Shown here: positions 1 through 10,460 of the stretch, one piece after another
Position numbering within the stretch: the stretch's first letter is position 1
Layout: each line of letters opens with the position of its first letter
Assembly: GCF_040954645.1 (NCBI RefSeq)
Contig: NC_092803.1
Coordinates: 11,533,230-11,597,229 of the forward strand
Length of the DNA: 64,000 nucleotides
Direction: 5' to 3'
Source of the DNA: Diabrotica undecimpunctata
Taxonomy: Eukaryota; Arthropoda; Insecta; Coleoptera; Chrysomelidae
The notes under the pieces: generated by a model
What the model saw: only the letters and a program-made list of their open reading frames with translations
The model's database searches: none
Told to the model about the DNA's origin: nothing
Made by a program: the position numbers and the translations under genes

Positions 1-1078
1 GTGTTGCAATTTTATCAAAAATTCAAGAGATGCTCGTTTTTCGTGCAGGTACTTATTAGTTACATCTTTGCAGAAAATTAAGTTTAAGCTGCTCGTATAC
101 ATCGAAGTTTATGATAATAATAAAGTATTGGAGTTCTAAATACACCCGTTATACATTTTGTCAATATAATGTACTGGTATTTTAACATTCCATTGTATAA
201 AGTGTATGATATTTCTGAATTCAAATATGTTATACTAAGATATGTATACATCGTAACATTGATAAAAAAATTACCGCAGATTAGGAAAAAAAGATAAATT
301 TTTTATATCTGGCAGATGACGATTACGTGACAAATCCATCAGGTTAGAAATTAAGAGTTAATGTTATTTATTCAGCTGAAATAATTGTAAAGCATATTCT
401 TTTGTGTACATTCGTAATATTAACCAAAAAACAAAGGAAATAAAGAATATTCCAATACGGAACTATTGTCTTATGACGTATTTATTACTATAAAAGTTTT
501 TTTAAATTATTTATAATAAAATATTTGAGGAAATTAACTATTTATAGTGCCAATGAGAGAATCTTAAATTTTAAATAAAAAATTAATATATAACAAAAAA
601 AAACATATTGCTTTCATAAAATATAAACATGTTACTTTCTTTTAAATAAGAAAATAAAAAAAATTATAGAAGTTGATAAACATTAAAGGAATATTATTTC
701 TCCACTGTTCTCTCCCTTCATGAAATAGAACAGGCACTGGATCAAAAAAACATATAAATGATTCTAAATCATCCTTTATCCACCTTAGTCCGTCTTAGTC
801 ATCCCTAATCACCCTTAGTATTACCACAATACATCCCAATAGTAGCGTAGTAAGCGGAATAGGACGGGTGGGGAGAGTGATTTGCATGGGCCCAGCCGTT
901 CGTAATGACGACGGCGCTACTAGTCACTTTAGGTGGGGGTATAACATAGCGGGAGACGCATGTGAGGTGGCGGAATTTGATTTAGATTGGGGCGCCATTG
1001 CAAATTGAGTTTTGTCTTTGTTATTATCATCTCAAATTGTAAAAATAATAGGGAGAACAGTTTTTTACCATCGTTGAA
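1..1078. other. No gene seen; GC-richer block before a THAP relic
   Basis: The first 800 bases are AT-rich with homopolymer A and T runs and no coding signal that I can support. From about 830 to 1010 the base composition changes to clearly GC-richer DNA containing short GGGTGGGG and CGACGGCG blocks. This lies directly upstream of the THAP reading frame and could be the remains of its promoter. Nothing else is recognised. Confidence 0.4.
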
Positions 1079-1339
1079 ATGGAACAAAATACAGTAAAAG
1101 GTAAAAAATGTTGTGTTCCTGATTGTACCGACTACACAAGCAGTCGATTTCGTTTTCCAAATCCGAAAAATGAAATGGACATGTTTTCGGAATGGTTGAC
1201 GGTTATTAAGAGGGAAAGATTAAACAATTCTACACCACTTACTGTTTAAAATAATGTTCGTGTTTGCTCTAGACATTTTAAAGATGAAGATAAAGTGGTT
1301 GCAAATGGCGTTACAAAAACACCGTATCCCAAATTTTAG
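1079..1339 (+). pseudogene. THAP-domain protein remnant
   Basis: The frame from ATG 1079 reads an almost whole THAP zinc finger, a sequence-specific C2CH DNA-binding domain found in host factors and in P-element and related transposases. Seen: C12-x3-C16 near the N-terminus, a conserved Trp in SEWL (residue 39), then C63-x2-H66 in VCSRHF, and a TPYPKF ending that corresponds to the AVPTLF-type THAP C-terminus. An in-frame TAA at 1247-1249 (codon 57) splits the domain, and the frame closes with TAG at 1337-1339. No transposase or other downstream domain follows in frame. It is therefore a decayed THAP gene or the first exon of a decayed THAP transposon. The domain call is firm; the origin is not. 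Confidence 0.75.
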
Positions 1340-1839
1340 AAAAAGGCGATAAAAACAGTATACATCAATTTTTATATATCTAATAAACACTGCTAAAAGA
1401 GAAGAAGGTACATTACCAAAATGGTATAGTATTCCCAATCAAAAGAATATTTTTTGTTGATGGGTGAAAGTTAAAATTTGAAAAATGACTATTAAACATT
1501 CTGAGGATTAGGAGTTTATTTTTACAAGCACCAGGTAAGAACAGCACCTAATTATACCAAACTTTTGTTAGTAAATACAAACTCGATACCATTTTGTACA
1601 TTTTGTTTTTGTAGTTAAATTACCTTTAAATCTTAACCAACATTAGTGTTATATTTATATACTATATATATTTTAAAATTATTAAAACTCTTAACTCTTA
1701 TCATTACATTCCTAAAATTGGCCTTATTTTATAAAAAAAGTCATACATTCTTAATTTTAATAATATTTCATTATTTTAGATTTTCATGGATCTTCTACTT
1801 CTGAGCAATAGCTACATGGAGGCACATGCTAATTTGTGA
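1340..1839. other. AT-rich DNA without recognised gene
   Basis: Downstream of the THAP relic. Short broken frames only; no match to a known family could be made by eye. Confidence 0.3.
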
Positions 1840-2160
1840 TGATCCTGAAGAGCAGGATCACAGAAATGCTAGAGTTTACACTTTGTTATCTACAGATGGT
1901 ACTTTAAGGCAGAGTATTTTAGAAGGTATGGAACTTACAACAAACCATTACTAATGAATATAGAGGTATCCATATTTGTATATCAAAAGGAAGATCTCCA
2001 ACACGATGGAAAAATGAAATGAAGATTGGTGGAAAAATCCCTTCATGAAGTTGTCCATCTGGTACAGAATTGCAGCCAATGGAGACAGCAAGCTAACAAT
2101 ATTTAGAGTGTCTCCACCCACACCTTAACAAGGGCTCAAGAAATGAGGAGGATGAGGATA
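1840..2160 (+). pseudogene. LINE 3'-end fragment, RT C-terminus
   Basis: A frame-shifted stretch reads ILEGM, then KGRSPTRW (about 1988-2010), then VHLVQN..WRQQANN, the C-terminal basic GRxPTRW and W motifs that close the ORF of many insect non-LTR retrotransposons. The same family is present in opposite orientation at about 57765-58000: both share a stretch from GTGGGAAAATCCCT-like sequence through GCTAACAATATTTAGAG to CAAGGGCTCA. Only the 3' end is kept, as expected from 5' truncation on insertion. Confidence 0.55.
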
Positions 2161-2677
2161 TTTGTAGCCAATACTTTACGAAAGAAAATTATACAAATAA
2201 ACAAGTGTCAGGTTGTCTGTGTTTTATTTTGTTGTTTTTGGGACTTTGGTTTGTTAATGTAATGGAAAACAGATATAATCATAAAATATTAAATAAACAC
2301 TTTCCTGTACCATAATATATACTCTCTCTGGATCAGATATTATGTTATACAATTATATATAAAAATATGTGTAAGTGTATACTATATTTTTGGACAGAGA
2401 GAATATATCTTTTGGCATAGAATAAGTTTTTATTTCTTATTTTATGACTATATTTACTTTCCATTAAAAGCATACTTTGTAAATGTTGGCGCGTAAAATT
2501 CATAACTTACGTTTTGAATTTGCCGCTAAATGAAATTAGTTTTGACACGTCCGTATCTGGCGCTAGAAACTCTCTTCCAAAACTTTCTATGGGAGTTACC
2601 TTACTAGGAAGGTATATACTCTGAGTACTACTTAGTCCGCCACAAGGAACAACAACTCGAAGTCACCGCTTATTTCT
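2161..2677. other. No gene recognised
   Basis: AT-rich to about 2480, then a somewhat GC-richer stretch (2485-2670) leading into the hAT-like MITE. No coding or RNA gene seen. Confidence 0.3.
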
Positions 2678-3115
2678 TTTCCAAGTAGTGATGGTGAACG
2701 TGGTGATTTTTAAATCACGCCGTGATCAGTGACAGTGATTTTTAAATAACGGTGATTTTAAACGGTGACCTGATCACCGTTCTTTTATGTACAGTAACAG
2801 GTAGTCACAAGTATAGTAAACTAAACAACACGATCGCGATCAGTCTGTGTTATGTAGTACTATAAAAACATATTGCTGATAATAAATATGTTTATTTAAC
2901 GCAACTAGATAGTTTGATTTATAATAATACATTTAGAATACTAACAATAGGTAAAGTAATCCATTTTTAAAGCAATATAAACAATTATACATAATTTTCT
3001 TGACAACGCTTTATCTTTTAAATAAAACTAAAAATAACTCTAGAATTTTACTTAAATTTTTTTATAAACTTTTAAGAATGTTTTTATGAAAGAAAAAATA
3101 TATTCAATACGTTAA

Positions 3116-5569
3116 CACTAGAAAGTCGGGCTTAGCATACCTACCTAGAAAGCCCGAAGGGATCATTTTGGCCCCAAGTTCCTAAATCAATAAAAACCAA
3201 GTTTAGAATTAACTATTTATTTGGGAATAAACAAAAAATAAAAATAACAGTTTTAAGAAATTATATAAACTCTTGACGATAGAATTTGATTTAATTATTT
3301 AGTTTCATTTTAAACACTTGGAACACCATACAGTTTGCAGTTTTTGGCATTTGCCATACATTGCCTTGTTACAGCCGTGGCACTCATTGGAAGTATGATT
3401 TCCTTTACAAAACATTTTTAACTGACATTTTTTTCTTTTTTGGCTAGTAACAGTGCTGGTGATTGGTAAATCCGGTGGTGCTGGGTATAGTACCAGATTT
3501 CGGGAGGCAAGGTATGGAGCCCGTAATTCTTCACACAGCTGAAGAATAAACTTACGACGACTGATTTTACTTCCAGTAACTTCTTTATAAATAATCCATG
3601 CATTTATTGCTCCTAAGTCAAGAATGTTATAAAACACGTGCATTGGCCATCGTCTTGAAGCAACTTTTGTAGTATAAAGACGCGCCATTTGGTCCACTAC
3701 ATCAACCCCGTATTTTGTTTTATTATAAAAACTTACTGTTTTTTAAGTTTTTTTCCATCGACAGCAACATCCACTGATTGATGTAATGAGCTCAACAAAA
3801 GCACATTTTTGTGACTCTTTCCTTGGTATGCAGTAAGTGTTATCTTTTCGTCGATCTGGAATATATGGGTAACATATAATTCTCCATTTTTACTCTTTAC
3901 GCTTAGAGGAACTTCCTTTCTGTTTCGATTCAAAGTACCCACAAGACTTGTTGATTTTTTTTGCAATGCCTTGGCCAATTTTAACGATGTAAAGTAGTTA
4001 TCTGTCGTAACATTTTTGCCCTTTCCCAGTTGATTTTCCATTAACCGCAAAACAACATGTTCACCAACACTTGTATCTTTCTTGCGTAGATGATCAGTGC
4101 CAGTATAAGGGTAACCATTTACAATATATTTTGATTCCACGCATGTCAAAAGCCAAAATTGTATGCCAAACTTATCCGGCTTATTTGATATGTACTGTGT
4201 GAACGGGCACCTGGCTTTAGAAGACAGTAGTTGTTCGTCCACAGTAAGATTTATTCCCGGTTTGTAACATGCACCACTATTTTCTATAAATTCATTCCAA
4301 ACCGCAGAGGCTAGAGCAAATTTGTCGGTTTTCAATCGTTCAGATCTCGTTTGCTTTATGTCAAATCTGAGATATTTTATAATATCCTTGAATCTGTCTC
4401 GTGGCATAGTTTGCCTAAAAAACTGAGGACCCCATACTGTTGACCACAAGCTGTTGGTTGGGAAATTTTTGGCGCCGTAGACTCCTCTTGCGTACATAAT
4501 AGCAAGGGTAGCCTCCAGTTCTTCGAAAGTTATAGTCCATGTGTCATTTTTCAAACATCGATGTGCTTCTGCAATAGTGCATTCTTTTATATGACGTAAC
4601 ATGCTGTCGTTGATTATTAGATGCCAAGCACTTACCACACAATTGTTCCTCACGTTCCTTTTTGCATACGACGTAGGACCTGATTCCTCTCGATAAATGT
4701 TGTGCTGAGCGCGGCGTCCTGTAATGAGCAAATATTCAATGAATATGAAGATACTAAAAATCATAATCTTACCAGGTACTGATCCAAAATCAATAACTTT
4801 CCACGTTGTTCCGTCTTTCGATTGTTCGGTGTCTCCGATTGAAATAGTTTTTCCTTGTTGACCTCTTTTTCTCTTTAGATGGACTTGGATTCACGATAAA
4901 ATTACCTGACTCGTGCTGTTGAGTTGTAGAAGCAGTGTTTACATAAATTGGTGAGTCTTGTACAATAAAACTTTCTAACTGCTCTGAAGCATCAGAGTCA
5001 CTTGAATCATTATTTTGTGGTGGTACGTATTGTTCATCGTCTGACTCATTATTTTCTGCAAATTCAGATTCACCTCCCGAAACATCTTCTTGTATTTTTC
5101 GTATTTCTTCAAGAAGTTCAAGCTCTGATAGTCCACGACGAGATTACGAGTCCACAATTGAACGAATGTTTCAATATTCTAGAAACGAGAGTCAACAGAA
5201 CCTAATAAACCGCTCAATAAACAAAATACTTTCATGGAACAAACAGTATGTAACAAAATACCTTCTAGGAATAAACGTACATAAACATAATTTTATCTAT
5301 CCGACAGAAAGTCAAAAGAAATCGTCAAATTTCCGAGAAAACGATAATAATTAATACAGGGCCAGTTTGGCCCCTTCAGACTTCTATGGTAGGTTTGTTA
5401 GAAAATCCATTTAATAAATTTAGTAAACAATATTTTTTTGCGTTAAATAAGACTTTGTATCAAAATATTAAAAGTCATAAAATATGAAATTATTATTGTG
5501 TCAAATAAAAGAACTACAATAACTTCAAATCGCAACAGGGGCCAAATTGGCCCCTCCGACTTTCTAGTG
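3116..5569 (-). mobile_element. piggyBac-like element with TTAA duplication
   Basis: The 2454-bp element is flanked by TTAA at 3112-3115 and 5570-5573, the invariant piggyBac target. The ends are inverted: CACTAGAAAGTCGG at 3116-3129 and its complement at 5556-5569. Just inside, the right end has the palindromic block GGGGCCAAATTGGCCCC (5538-5554), a diverged second copy near 5358-5375, and a half-copy TTTTGGCCCC on the left near 3167. Length, target and coding content agree with the family. The transposase is broken, so this copy cannot move by itself, but its ends look complete. Confidence 0.88.
3305..5145 (-). pseudogene. piggyBac-like transposase, frameshifted
   Basis: DDE transposase of the piggyBac superfamily (DDE_Tnp_1_7 type), which cuts and reinserts DNA at TTAA. 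In order on the minus strand: acidic N-terminus with ESDDEQYVPPQNNDSSDSD (about 5070-4990); SKDGTTWK near 4820; GRRAQHNIYREESGP after the splice; catalytic Asp in LTVDEQLL and in VTTDNYFTS; third Asp region YGVDVVDQM near 3690; and a C-terminal Cys-rich zinc finger ending at the stop at 3305. A 54-nt GT-AG intron (4719-4772) is inferred because splicing restores the family motif VPGRRAQHN. Two single-base frame changes (near 4850 and near 3720-3735) and no usable start codon upstream make it a pseudogene. Confidence 0.85.
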
Positions 5570-5879
5570 TTAAATGACATTATTTTAAAAAGACAAATAT
5601 CAGTAAATAATAACATAAAATATCTAGTATTTCAGTTAATAATATTCACCGTTGGTAAATCCCCAGATGTTAGTTACCGTTCTCCAAATCACGTTCACAG
5701 AGATCATAATATTTATTATATAAGCAAGTTTTGTGAGACGGTGACCGTGAATTGATATCATATCTGGTCACCGATTACGGTTATCGAAGTTATTATAGCA
5801 AGGAACGCTACTTATCGGTGATTTATGAATCACCGTGACTGAATCACCGTTAATAAAATCACGTCCCATTACTTCCAAG

Positions 5880-6304
5880 ACAGATAAAAATAAAATTGTA
5901 AAACCAATAGTACTGAAGACAAACAGAGTAGTAGAATATTTGAAAGGAAAAATCAATCATTTTATTCTACAGTAAATAATGAAAACAAGAAGTTCTTAAT
6001 GCCCTATCCATACTAGTAGAACATGACTTATACAAAAATTAATACGACTTACCTGACGGACTTATTCAGGAAAACACTACATCTGATTCGTTCTATGAAG
6101 AGAAACAGAAAGAACGCGACTCTGTTGAAAACTTTCTCTGTCAAAGTCTCCATTGTATGATCAAATCCGTCTAAGGAAAAAGAGATTCTATAAGATGCTT
6201 GCGTCATCTCAAGAACAGACTTGATCAAAACAACTTTTAATGATCACATTATTTGAAACACAATTCAGTCATACTATATATGTGCTTTTATATATTCCCA
6301 ATTC
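5880..6304. other. No gene recognised
   Basis: Between the MITE flank and the LINE nest. Only short frames without similarity visible to me. Confidence 0.3.
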
Positions 6305-6500
6305 TTCTCTAGAACTGTGAGAGCTGGACTCTTAACAGCTCACTAGAAAAAAACATCGAAGCTTTTGAAATATACCTTTATAGGAGAATACAATATATTT
6401 CCTGAAACAAAAGAACAACAAACACTGAAGGTCTTAAGATAATGCATAAGTTTGGCCAATGATCAAAGGGCATAAAGTAACATACATTGGGCAAGTATGA
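6305..6500 (+). pseudogene. RTE-like LINE C-terminus, part 1
   Basis: Reads CESWTLN..LEKNIEAFEIYLYRRI and then KYIGQV, the standard RTE-type sequence after the polymerase core (YGxExWTL, EAFExWxYRRIL, LGHVMR). The frame is broken by stops. The continuation of the same protein (RRDRYK..EGKIQGK) is found at about 7505, after the Jockey/CR1-like relic, so this looks like one RTE copy opened by a later LINE insertion. Confidence 0.6.
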
Positions 6501-6547
6501 GAATGAAAAGTTTAACAGATTTACGTATTTTCTTCTAAGAAATTTAT

Positions 6548-7430
6548 TTGGAATATTTCCCAGAGAAGAGGTATAAGGTAAGGGACAATCAAACTAATAA
6601 AGTGAATTGGTTTAAAAATGACTTAAAAACTATAAGAACTCAACTGCACTTTTTAGAACAGCTTAAAAACAGTATCAGTCACCAGACACCGAGAGGATCT
6701 ATAAAGATTTTAAAATGCAATACAAACTTGCAATACTGAATGCAAAAAATCATGACAAACAACAACATCGCCAGGAATTCCAGTAATCCAATAAAGTCTA
6801 TGTGGAAAATCATAAATGAACATCGTGGTGTTAAGAAAAATACTAGCCGACCTCCTAATATCAGTCCAAATACTTTTAATGATTACTTTTCACAGATAAC
6901 ATCCAACTTCATCAAATATATCTCAGCTTCAAACCTGAATCAAATAGATATAACTCAAATATATTAAATCAATTTTCTTTCTCAGAGTCACTTTCAATAC
7001 AGTACGGGATATTAATCAATAATTTAAAAAATAAAAACACCTGTGACAATCTTGGACTAAATGTAAAGTTAATAAAAACAAAAAATATCATAATAAGCAG
7101 CTAACATTCACAGAGTATTTGGTCTGCAGAGAAAGCCAGTGAATGTCCTTGCTGATTTGGGATTTAGGGAAGCCTGCTGTCATGCTTATGAAAGATTGGG
7201 AATTCTTACTGTACCGGCACAGTACATTCTTGAAAACCTTTGATTCATGAAGAAAAATGCCAATATTTTACCAGCATGTTTATGATACTAGGCACAAACA
7301 GAATATGATATCAGCATATTACTGTTTGAAAAGTTGTCAAAATGGAGCAGGGTATTGGGCAATAAAATGTTTTAATGTTCTGCCGGAAAATATCAGAAAT
7401 TTGCCTGAAATGAAATTAAAAAAATATTGA
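6548..7430 (+). pseudogene. Jockey/CR1-like RT remnant
   Basis: Two parts of one LINE ORF are visible. At 6740-6967 is the linker between endonuclease and RT, with KSMWKIINEHRG and PNTFNDYFSQI. At about 7130-7430 is the RT C-terminus, with ERLGILTVPAQYILENL and then YWAIKCFNVLPENIRNLPE. The catalytic RT core between them is deleted, and stops interrupt the rest. The motif pair ILTVPxxYILE and LFNxLPxxIKNL is common in the CR1/Jockey branch. It seems to have inserted into the RTE copy seen at 6305-6500 and 7505-7690. Confidence 0.6.
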
Positions 7431-7504
7431 TAAAAATTCATTTTATTCAATTCATAAATATTTACAACATAAGATATAAGATTTAAATTTTTAACATGAA
7501 TAAA

Positions 7505-7690
7505 GAGTATTGAGTAAGTAATAAGGAGAGACAGATACAAAAACTTTGATTGATCATTGAAGGAAAAATTCAGGGAAAAAAGTTAATAGGAAGATAACAA
7601 AATTATTGCCTAAAAAACCTGCAACATTGACTCAGACATTCAGAGCCGGTATTTCACCCATAGCTGTAGCCAACTGGAAGAAGTTTTTAC
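7505..7690 (+). pseudogene. RTE-like LINE C-terminus, part 2
   Basis: In shifting frames reads MRRDRYK, then EGKIQGKKLIGR, then TQTFRAGISPIAVANW, matching the end of RTE ORFs (IQGKIQGKRxxGRR ... LFRAAxSxxxxAxxIANL, compare the copy at 34478). Collinear with the fragment at 6305-6500. Confidence 0.5.
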
Positions 7691-8327
7691 TTCCTTGTAA
7701 GTTTTTTGTGTTATTTAGTTAATACATTTGGTTGTCTATTTGATTTAAAGCTGTAATAAAATTTATATTAAAAGTAAAAACAGTATTATAGTGTATTAAT
7801 TTCCAGTAAACAAATCATATAATGTCTCATATGATGAATTTGCCAAAAGACTTTCTGCTATAGGGGTGACCAATGTATTGTGTAAAATATTGTTTTTTTG
7901 CTTCTGAATATTCAGCATAATTTTGACAATTCTTTATAACTGACCTTGTAAAATAGGACTTTTGTATTAAAATTGATGACCAGGTGAAATAAATAATCCT
8001 CAATTAAAATCATAAAATATATATCATTTTAAAATTTGCTTTGAAACATAACAAAATGTATTAAACAGTGTGTTTAATGTAAATACTGTATTTTGGAAAT
8101 GTTATGAATCCAAACCAAATTTTTACTGTGACTATGTATTTTTCAATATTGGCAAAAATACAAAAAAAAATTAACAAAACAACCTTGCCCTGTATTTAAA
8201 ATATTGCAGAATTGATTCTATAATTAGACAATTATATAACAAAAAAATATATATTTTATTCAATAACAAATGAAGGAGAAAAAACAACTTTAAAAGCTTG
8301 GAATGTTAAAAAAATAATAATACTTAC
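7691..8327. other. Probable intron 3 of the SLC25A21-like gene
   Basis: AT-rich DNA following the donor of the third carrier exon on the minus strand. I looked for the next expected exon (AGL.SG.TE, NPFEVVKV) on the minus strand here and further left and did not find it. Confidence 0.35.
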
Positions 8328-8773
8328 TAGAGGGGTTGGGGTAGCAGATCCAAACATAAAGAACTGTTTGTATTGTTCAAAGGTAAAAAACTGAAAACAT
8401 ACAAAATAAGTACATGAATGTAGTACTTCACACAAGTTCACATACTTTAACAGCTCTTTTTGGGGTTTCAGCTAAAATAGGAGGCACTATTCCTTTCCAG
8501 AAGGAAAACATTCCTTCGTGCTTATACATTTTCCCAAAGCAGTCTATAATGCCTTTATAGTATCTGGGGTCATTTCGGTCCATTGCTCTAGACTGTATTT
8601 GAAGCCTAGTTTTTATCAAATCTAAGGGGTGCATTATACAAACTTCCACAAAGCCTTAAAAACAAAAAAATGTTAGTGGATACAATAATATTAATGGTAA
8701 AAAACTTACCTGCTGATCCCCCAGATCCAATTTGGATCGCAGCTTCTTTTAGTGTCTCTTTTACTTTACCCAT
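8328..8773 (-). CDS. SLC25A21: Mitochondrial 2-oxodicarboxylate carrier, 5' exons
   Basis: Start of an inner-membrane carrier that, in the SLC25A21/ODC family, exchanges 2-oxoadipate and 2-oxoglutarate across the mitochondrial inner membrane in lysine and tryptophan breakdown. Three coding exons join in frame: 8773-8710 (MGKVKETLKEAAIQIGSGGSA), 8654-8446 and 8390-8328, with GTAAGT, GTATGT and GTAAGT donors and AAG, CAG acceptors; phases 1 and 0 agree. Exon 2 carries the carrier signature PLDLIKTRLQ and exon 3 starts FFTFEQYK; PPILAETPKRAVKFFTFEQY matches the family very closely. Only the first third (112 residues of about 300) is in view. The remaining exons are not visible in the 8.3 kb to the left, so the gene either runs out of the window through a transposon-filled intron or is truncated. 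Confidence 0.85.
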
Positions 8774-9339
8774 TGTGGAATGTGTTAAAAATTCCAAAAG
8801 CACTATATATTATACACAAATTTGTTAGATATGTACATTAACCAATTGTTTATACAATTAAAAACTGTTAAACACTTAAATCGAGATAACTATATTACAT
8901 TAGAGATTACTTAGAATTAATCAACATTTTTCCACATAGAATCGCAGGAGGGGAGATACTGCTTTGTTTGCCACACATAACAAAATTTAAGTGTCTAAAA
9001 AAAATCGTCGGTCAGATCAACGTAACCTAAAAATCCAATGCCTTCTTTGTGAGGTGAGTGTCAAGGAAATCTATTTCTTTTCAAATCATTTTCCAAGTGA
9101 AAATGTGTTGAAATTTGTATGCAACCAGTATTGCGCTTACTTAGATAAAATTTTATAATATAGTATGCTAAAATTTTATATAATTTTATGCTATTTTATC
9201 GGACGAAGTTTTAGTAATATGAAAATAAATGTAAACTGTAAATAAATTTTATGTTAATTGTCACAATACTTTAAAAATCAAACAAAGTTCAGATATTGAA
9301 AAGGTATATCAAGACAACCACAAAACTGCATTCGCAAAC
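8774..9339. other. Upstream region of the SLC25A21-like gene
   Basis: Contains the presumed 5' leader and promoter of the minus-strand carrier gene. No clear core promoter element or other gene seen. Confidence 0.3.
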
Positions 9340-9680
9340 AATTTCCTCCACCCATACAAAAATTTATATAAAAAATTATTAGCCCAACAAAGAAAAGTGG
9401 AGCAGGGCAATAAAAGAAAAGTTTTTTGACGGCATAATTGGCGCCAAGTGAAGGAAGTCATGAAGTTGTTTAGTAGAAGAGAGAAGTTACCTACCTAGGA
9501 AAAAGGTAAATACGAAATCTTATAGCGAAATAACTTCAGAAGATGAAAATAATGATAATAAATATAAGGACATAGATGCGAATGAGACTGACTTATTTGT
9601 TCAATGTGCGGGGAGTTTTGGAAAAATATGGTTAAGGTGTAATTCGTGCGGGAAATACACATGGACACATAAGGGGTGTA
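9340..9680 (+). pseudogene. pogo-type transposase C-terminal remnant
   Basis: The part from about 9505 reads SYSEITSEDENNDNK, then a Cys-rich segment FVQCAGSFG..W.RCNSCGKYTWTHKGC. This acidic linker plus PHD-like Cys/His tail is typical of a group of insect pogo/Tigger-like transposases. Upstream (9340-9490) a broken frame (KTAFANNFLHP) may belong to the same relic. The DDE core is missing. It ends against the fold-back element at 9687. Confidence 0.5.
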
Positions 9681-9686
9681 CATTAT

Positions 9687-9900
9687 CACTGCGCCGAGCT
9701 TTCGACATTATCTCTAATGTCTTCTTTAGGGTTTCTGAGGTTTCAGTCTTCCGAGCTCCAGACACTACTGCACTGATCACTATTCACTTCACTACTACTA
9801 CTGAATACCTAGTGATCAGTGCAGTAGTGTCTGGGGGCTCGGGAGACCTCGGAAGCCCTGAAGAAGACATCAGAGAGGATGTCGAAAGCTCGACACCGTG
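9687..9900. repeat. 214-nt fold-back (hairpin) element
   Basis: The left arm starting CACTGCGCCGAGCTTTCGAC (9687) is the near-complement of the right arm ending GTCGAAAGCTCGACACCGTG (9900). Arms are about 85-90 nt with a few mismatches, around a loop at about 9773-9808 rich in ACT/CTA words. The inner arm CAGACACTACTGCACTGATCAC pairs with GTGATCAGTGCAGTAGTGTC. No coding capacity. It is GC-richer than its surroundings and looks like a MITE or a structured RNA-encoding repeat. Confidence 0.8.
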
Positions 9901-10199
9901 ACAATTGACAGCGTTCAATCCGAAAGACTGTTGAGTTTAATATTAAATCGTGTAATAGTATTAATCTTAACTTTAGGTTTAATTGTACTGAGCGAGGAAA
10001 TCTTTCGTAACATCTTGGAACATAGAGCATTTTCTTATTTGTTGTAAAATCCGTAGAATATTGTTTTGTTCTATTCGAATAATAATAATACATACTCTTT
10101 CATTTACTTCCTTATTTTGGAATAAAATATCCAAATAATTACAAAAAACTTTAGATAAAGCTGGGAGGCTCTTATTCCAATAGTAACTATCAAATTTAA
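9901..10199. other. No gene recognised
   Basis: AT-rich spacer between the hairpin and an RT fragment; short frames without recognised similarity. Confidence 0.3.
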
Positions 10200-10460
10200 A
10201 ATTTGAGCAACGTAGCAAAAATTAATTACCAAATTTACTAGATATTTAGAAATGAGTCTAGTAAACACAGTATAGTTATCTGAGCTGGTTATATCACCTA
10301 TTTTGTGGAATAGAATTATCAGTTCATTATTCCAGTCCTCGGGTATTGTAATTTCGTCCAGACACAAGTTAAAAAATAATAGTTTTCTGTTTCAGTGTTG
10401 ATGCTCCCAATTTAATAGCTTCGATCACAATTTATCCACTCCTGGTGCTCTACTATTTTT
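10200..10460 (-). pseudogene. RTE-like RT fragment
   Basis: The minus strand reads K.KNSRAPGVDKL near 10450 and then CLDEITIPEDWNNELIILF and HKIGDITSSDNY, the N-terminal part of an RTE-type reverse transcriptase (NGKAPGxDxI ... IPxDWxxGxIxPIxKKGDxxxxxNYRGI). The catalytic core is absent. Confidence 0.65.

Larger units (their letters stand above)
2686..5871. mobile_element. hAT-like MITE, split by piggyBac
   Basis: The outer ends look like the termini of a small hAT-type non-autonomous element: left end TAGTGATGGTGAACGTGGTG at 2686, right end read on the minus strand TAATGGGACGTGATTTTATT from 5871. Both ends are full of GTGAT/ATCAC words, including GTGATTTTTAAATCAC near 2707. The flanks carry an 8-bp candidate target duplication, TTTCCAAG (2678-2685) and CTTCCAAG (5872-5879), 7 of 8 identical, the hAT-type length. 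Without the piggyBac insert the element is about 0.73 kb and codes for nothing. The superfamily assignment is inference from end sequence and duplication length. Confidence 0.55.

Noticed and set aside
4719..4772. In-frame Met and hydrophobic segment (MIFSIFIF) as a start for the piggyBac protein
   Set aside because: It lies wholly inside a GT-AG intron; family motifs exist upstream (SKDGTTWK).
7600..7690. A host exon (TQTFRAGISPIAVANW followed by GTAAG)
   Set aside because: Fits the closing segment of RTE ORFs, preceded by EGKIQGK; the donor-like GTAAG is incidental.
8256..8441. 61-codon frame containing FFTFEQYKQFF
   Set aside because: Only 8328-8390 is exon; the flanking parts are intron, shown by the donor and acceptor and by the match to the carrier family.
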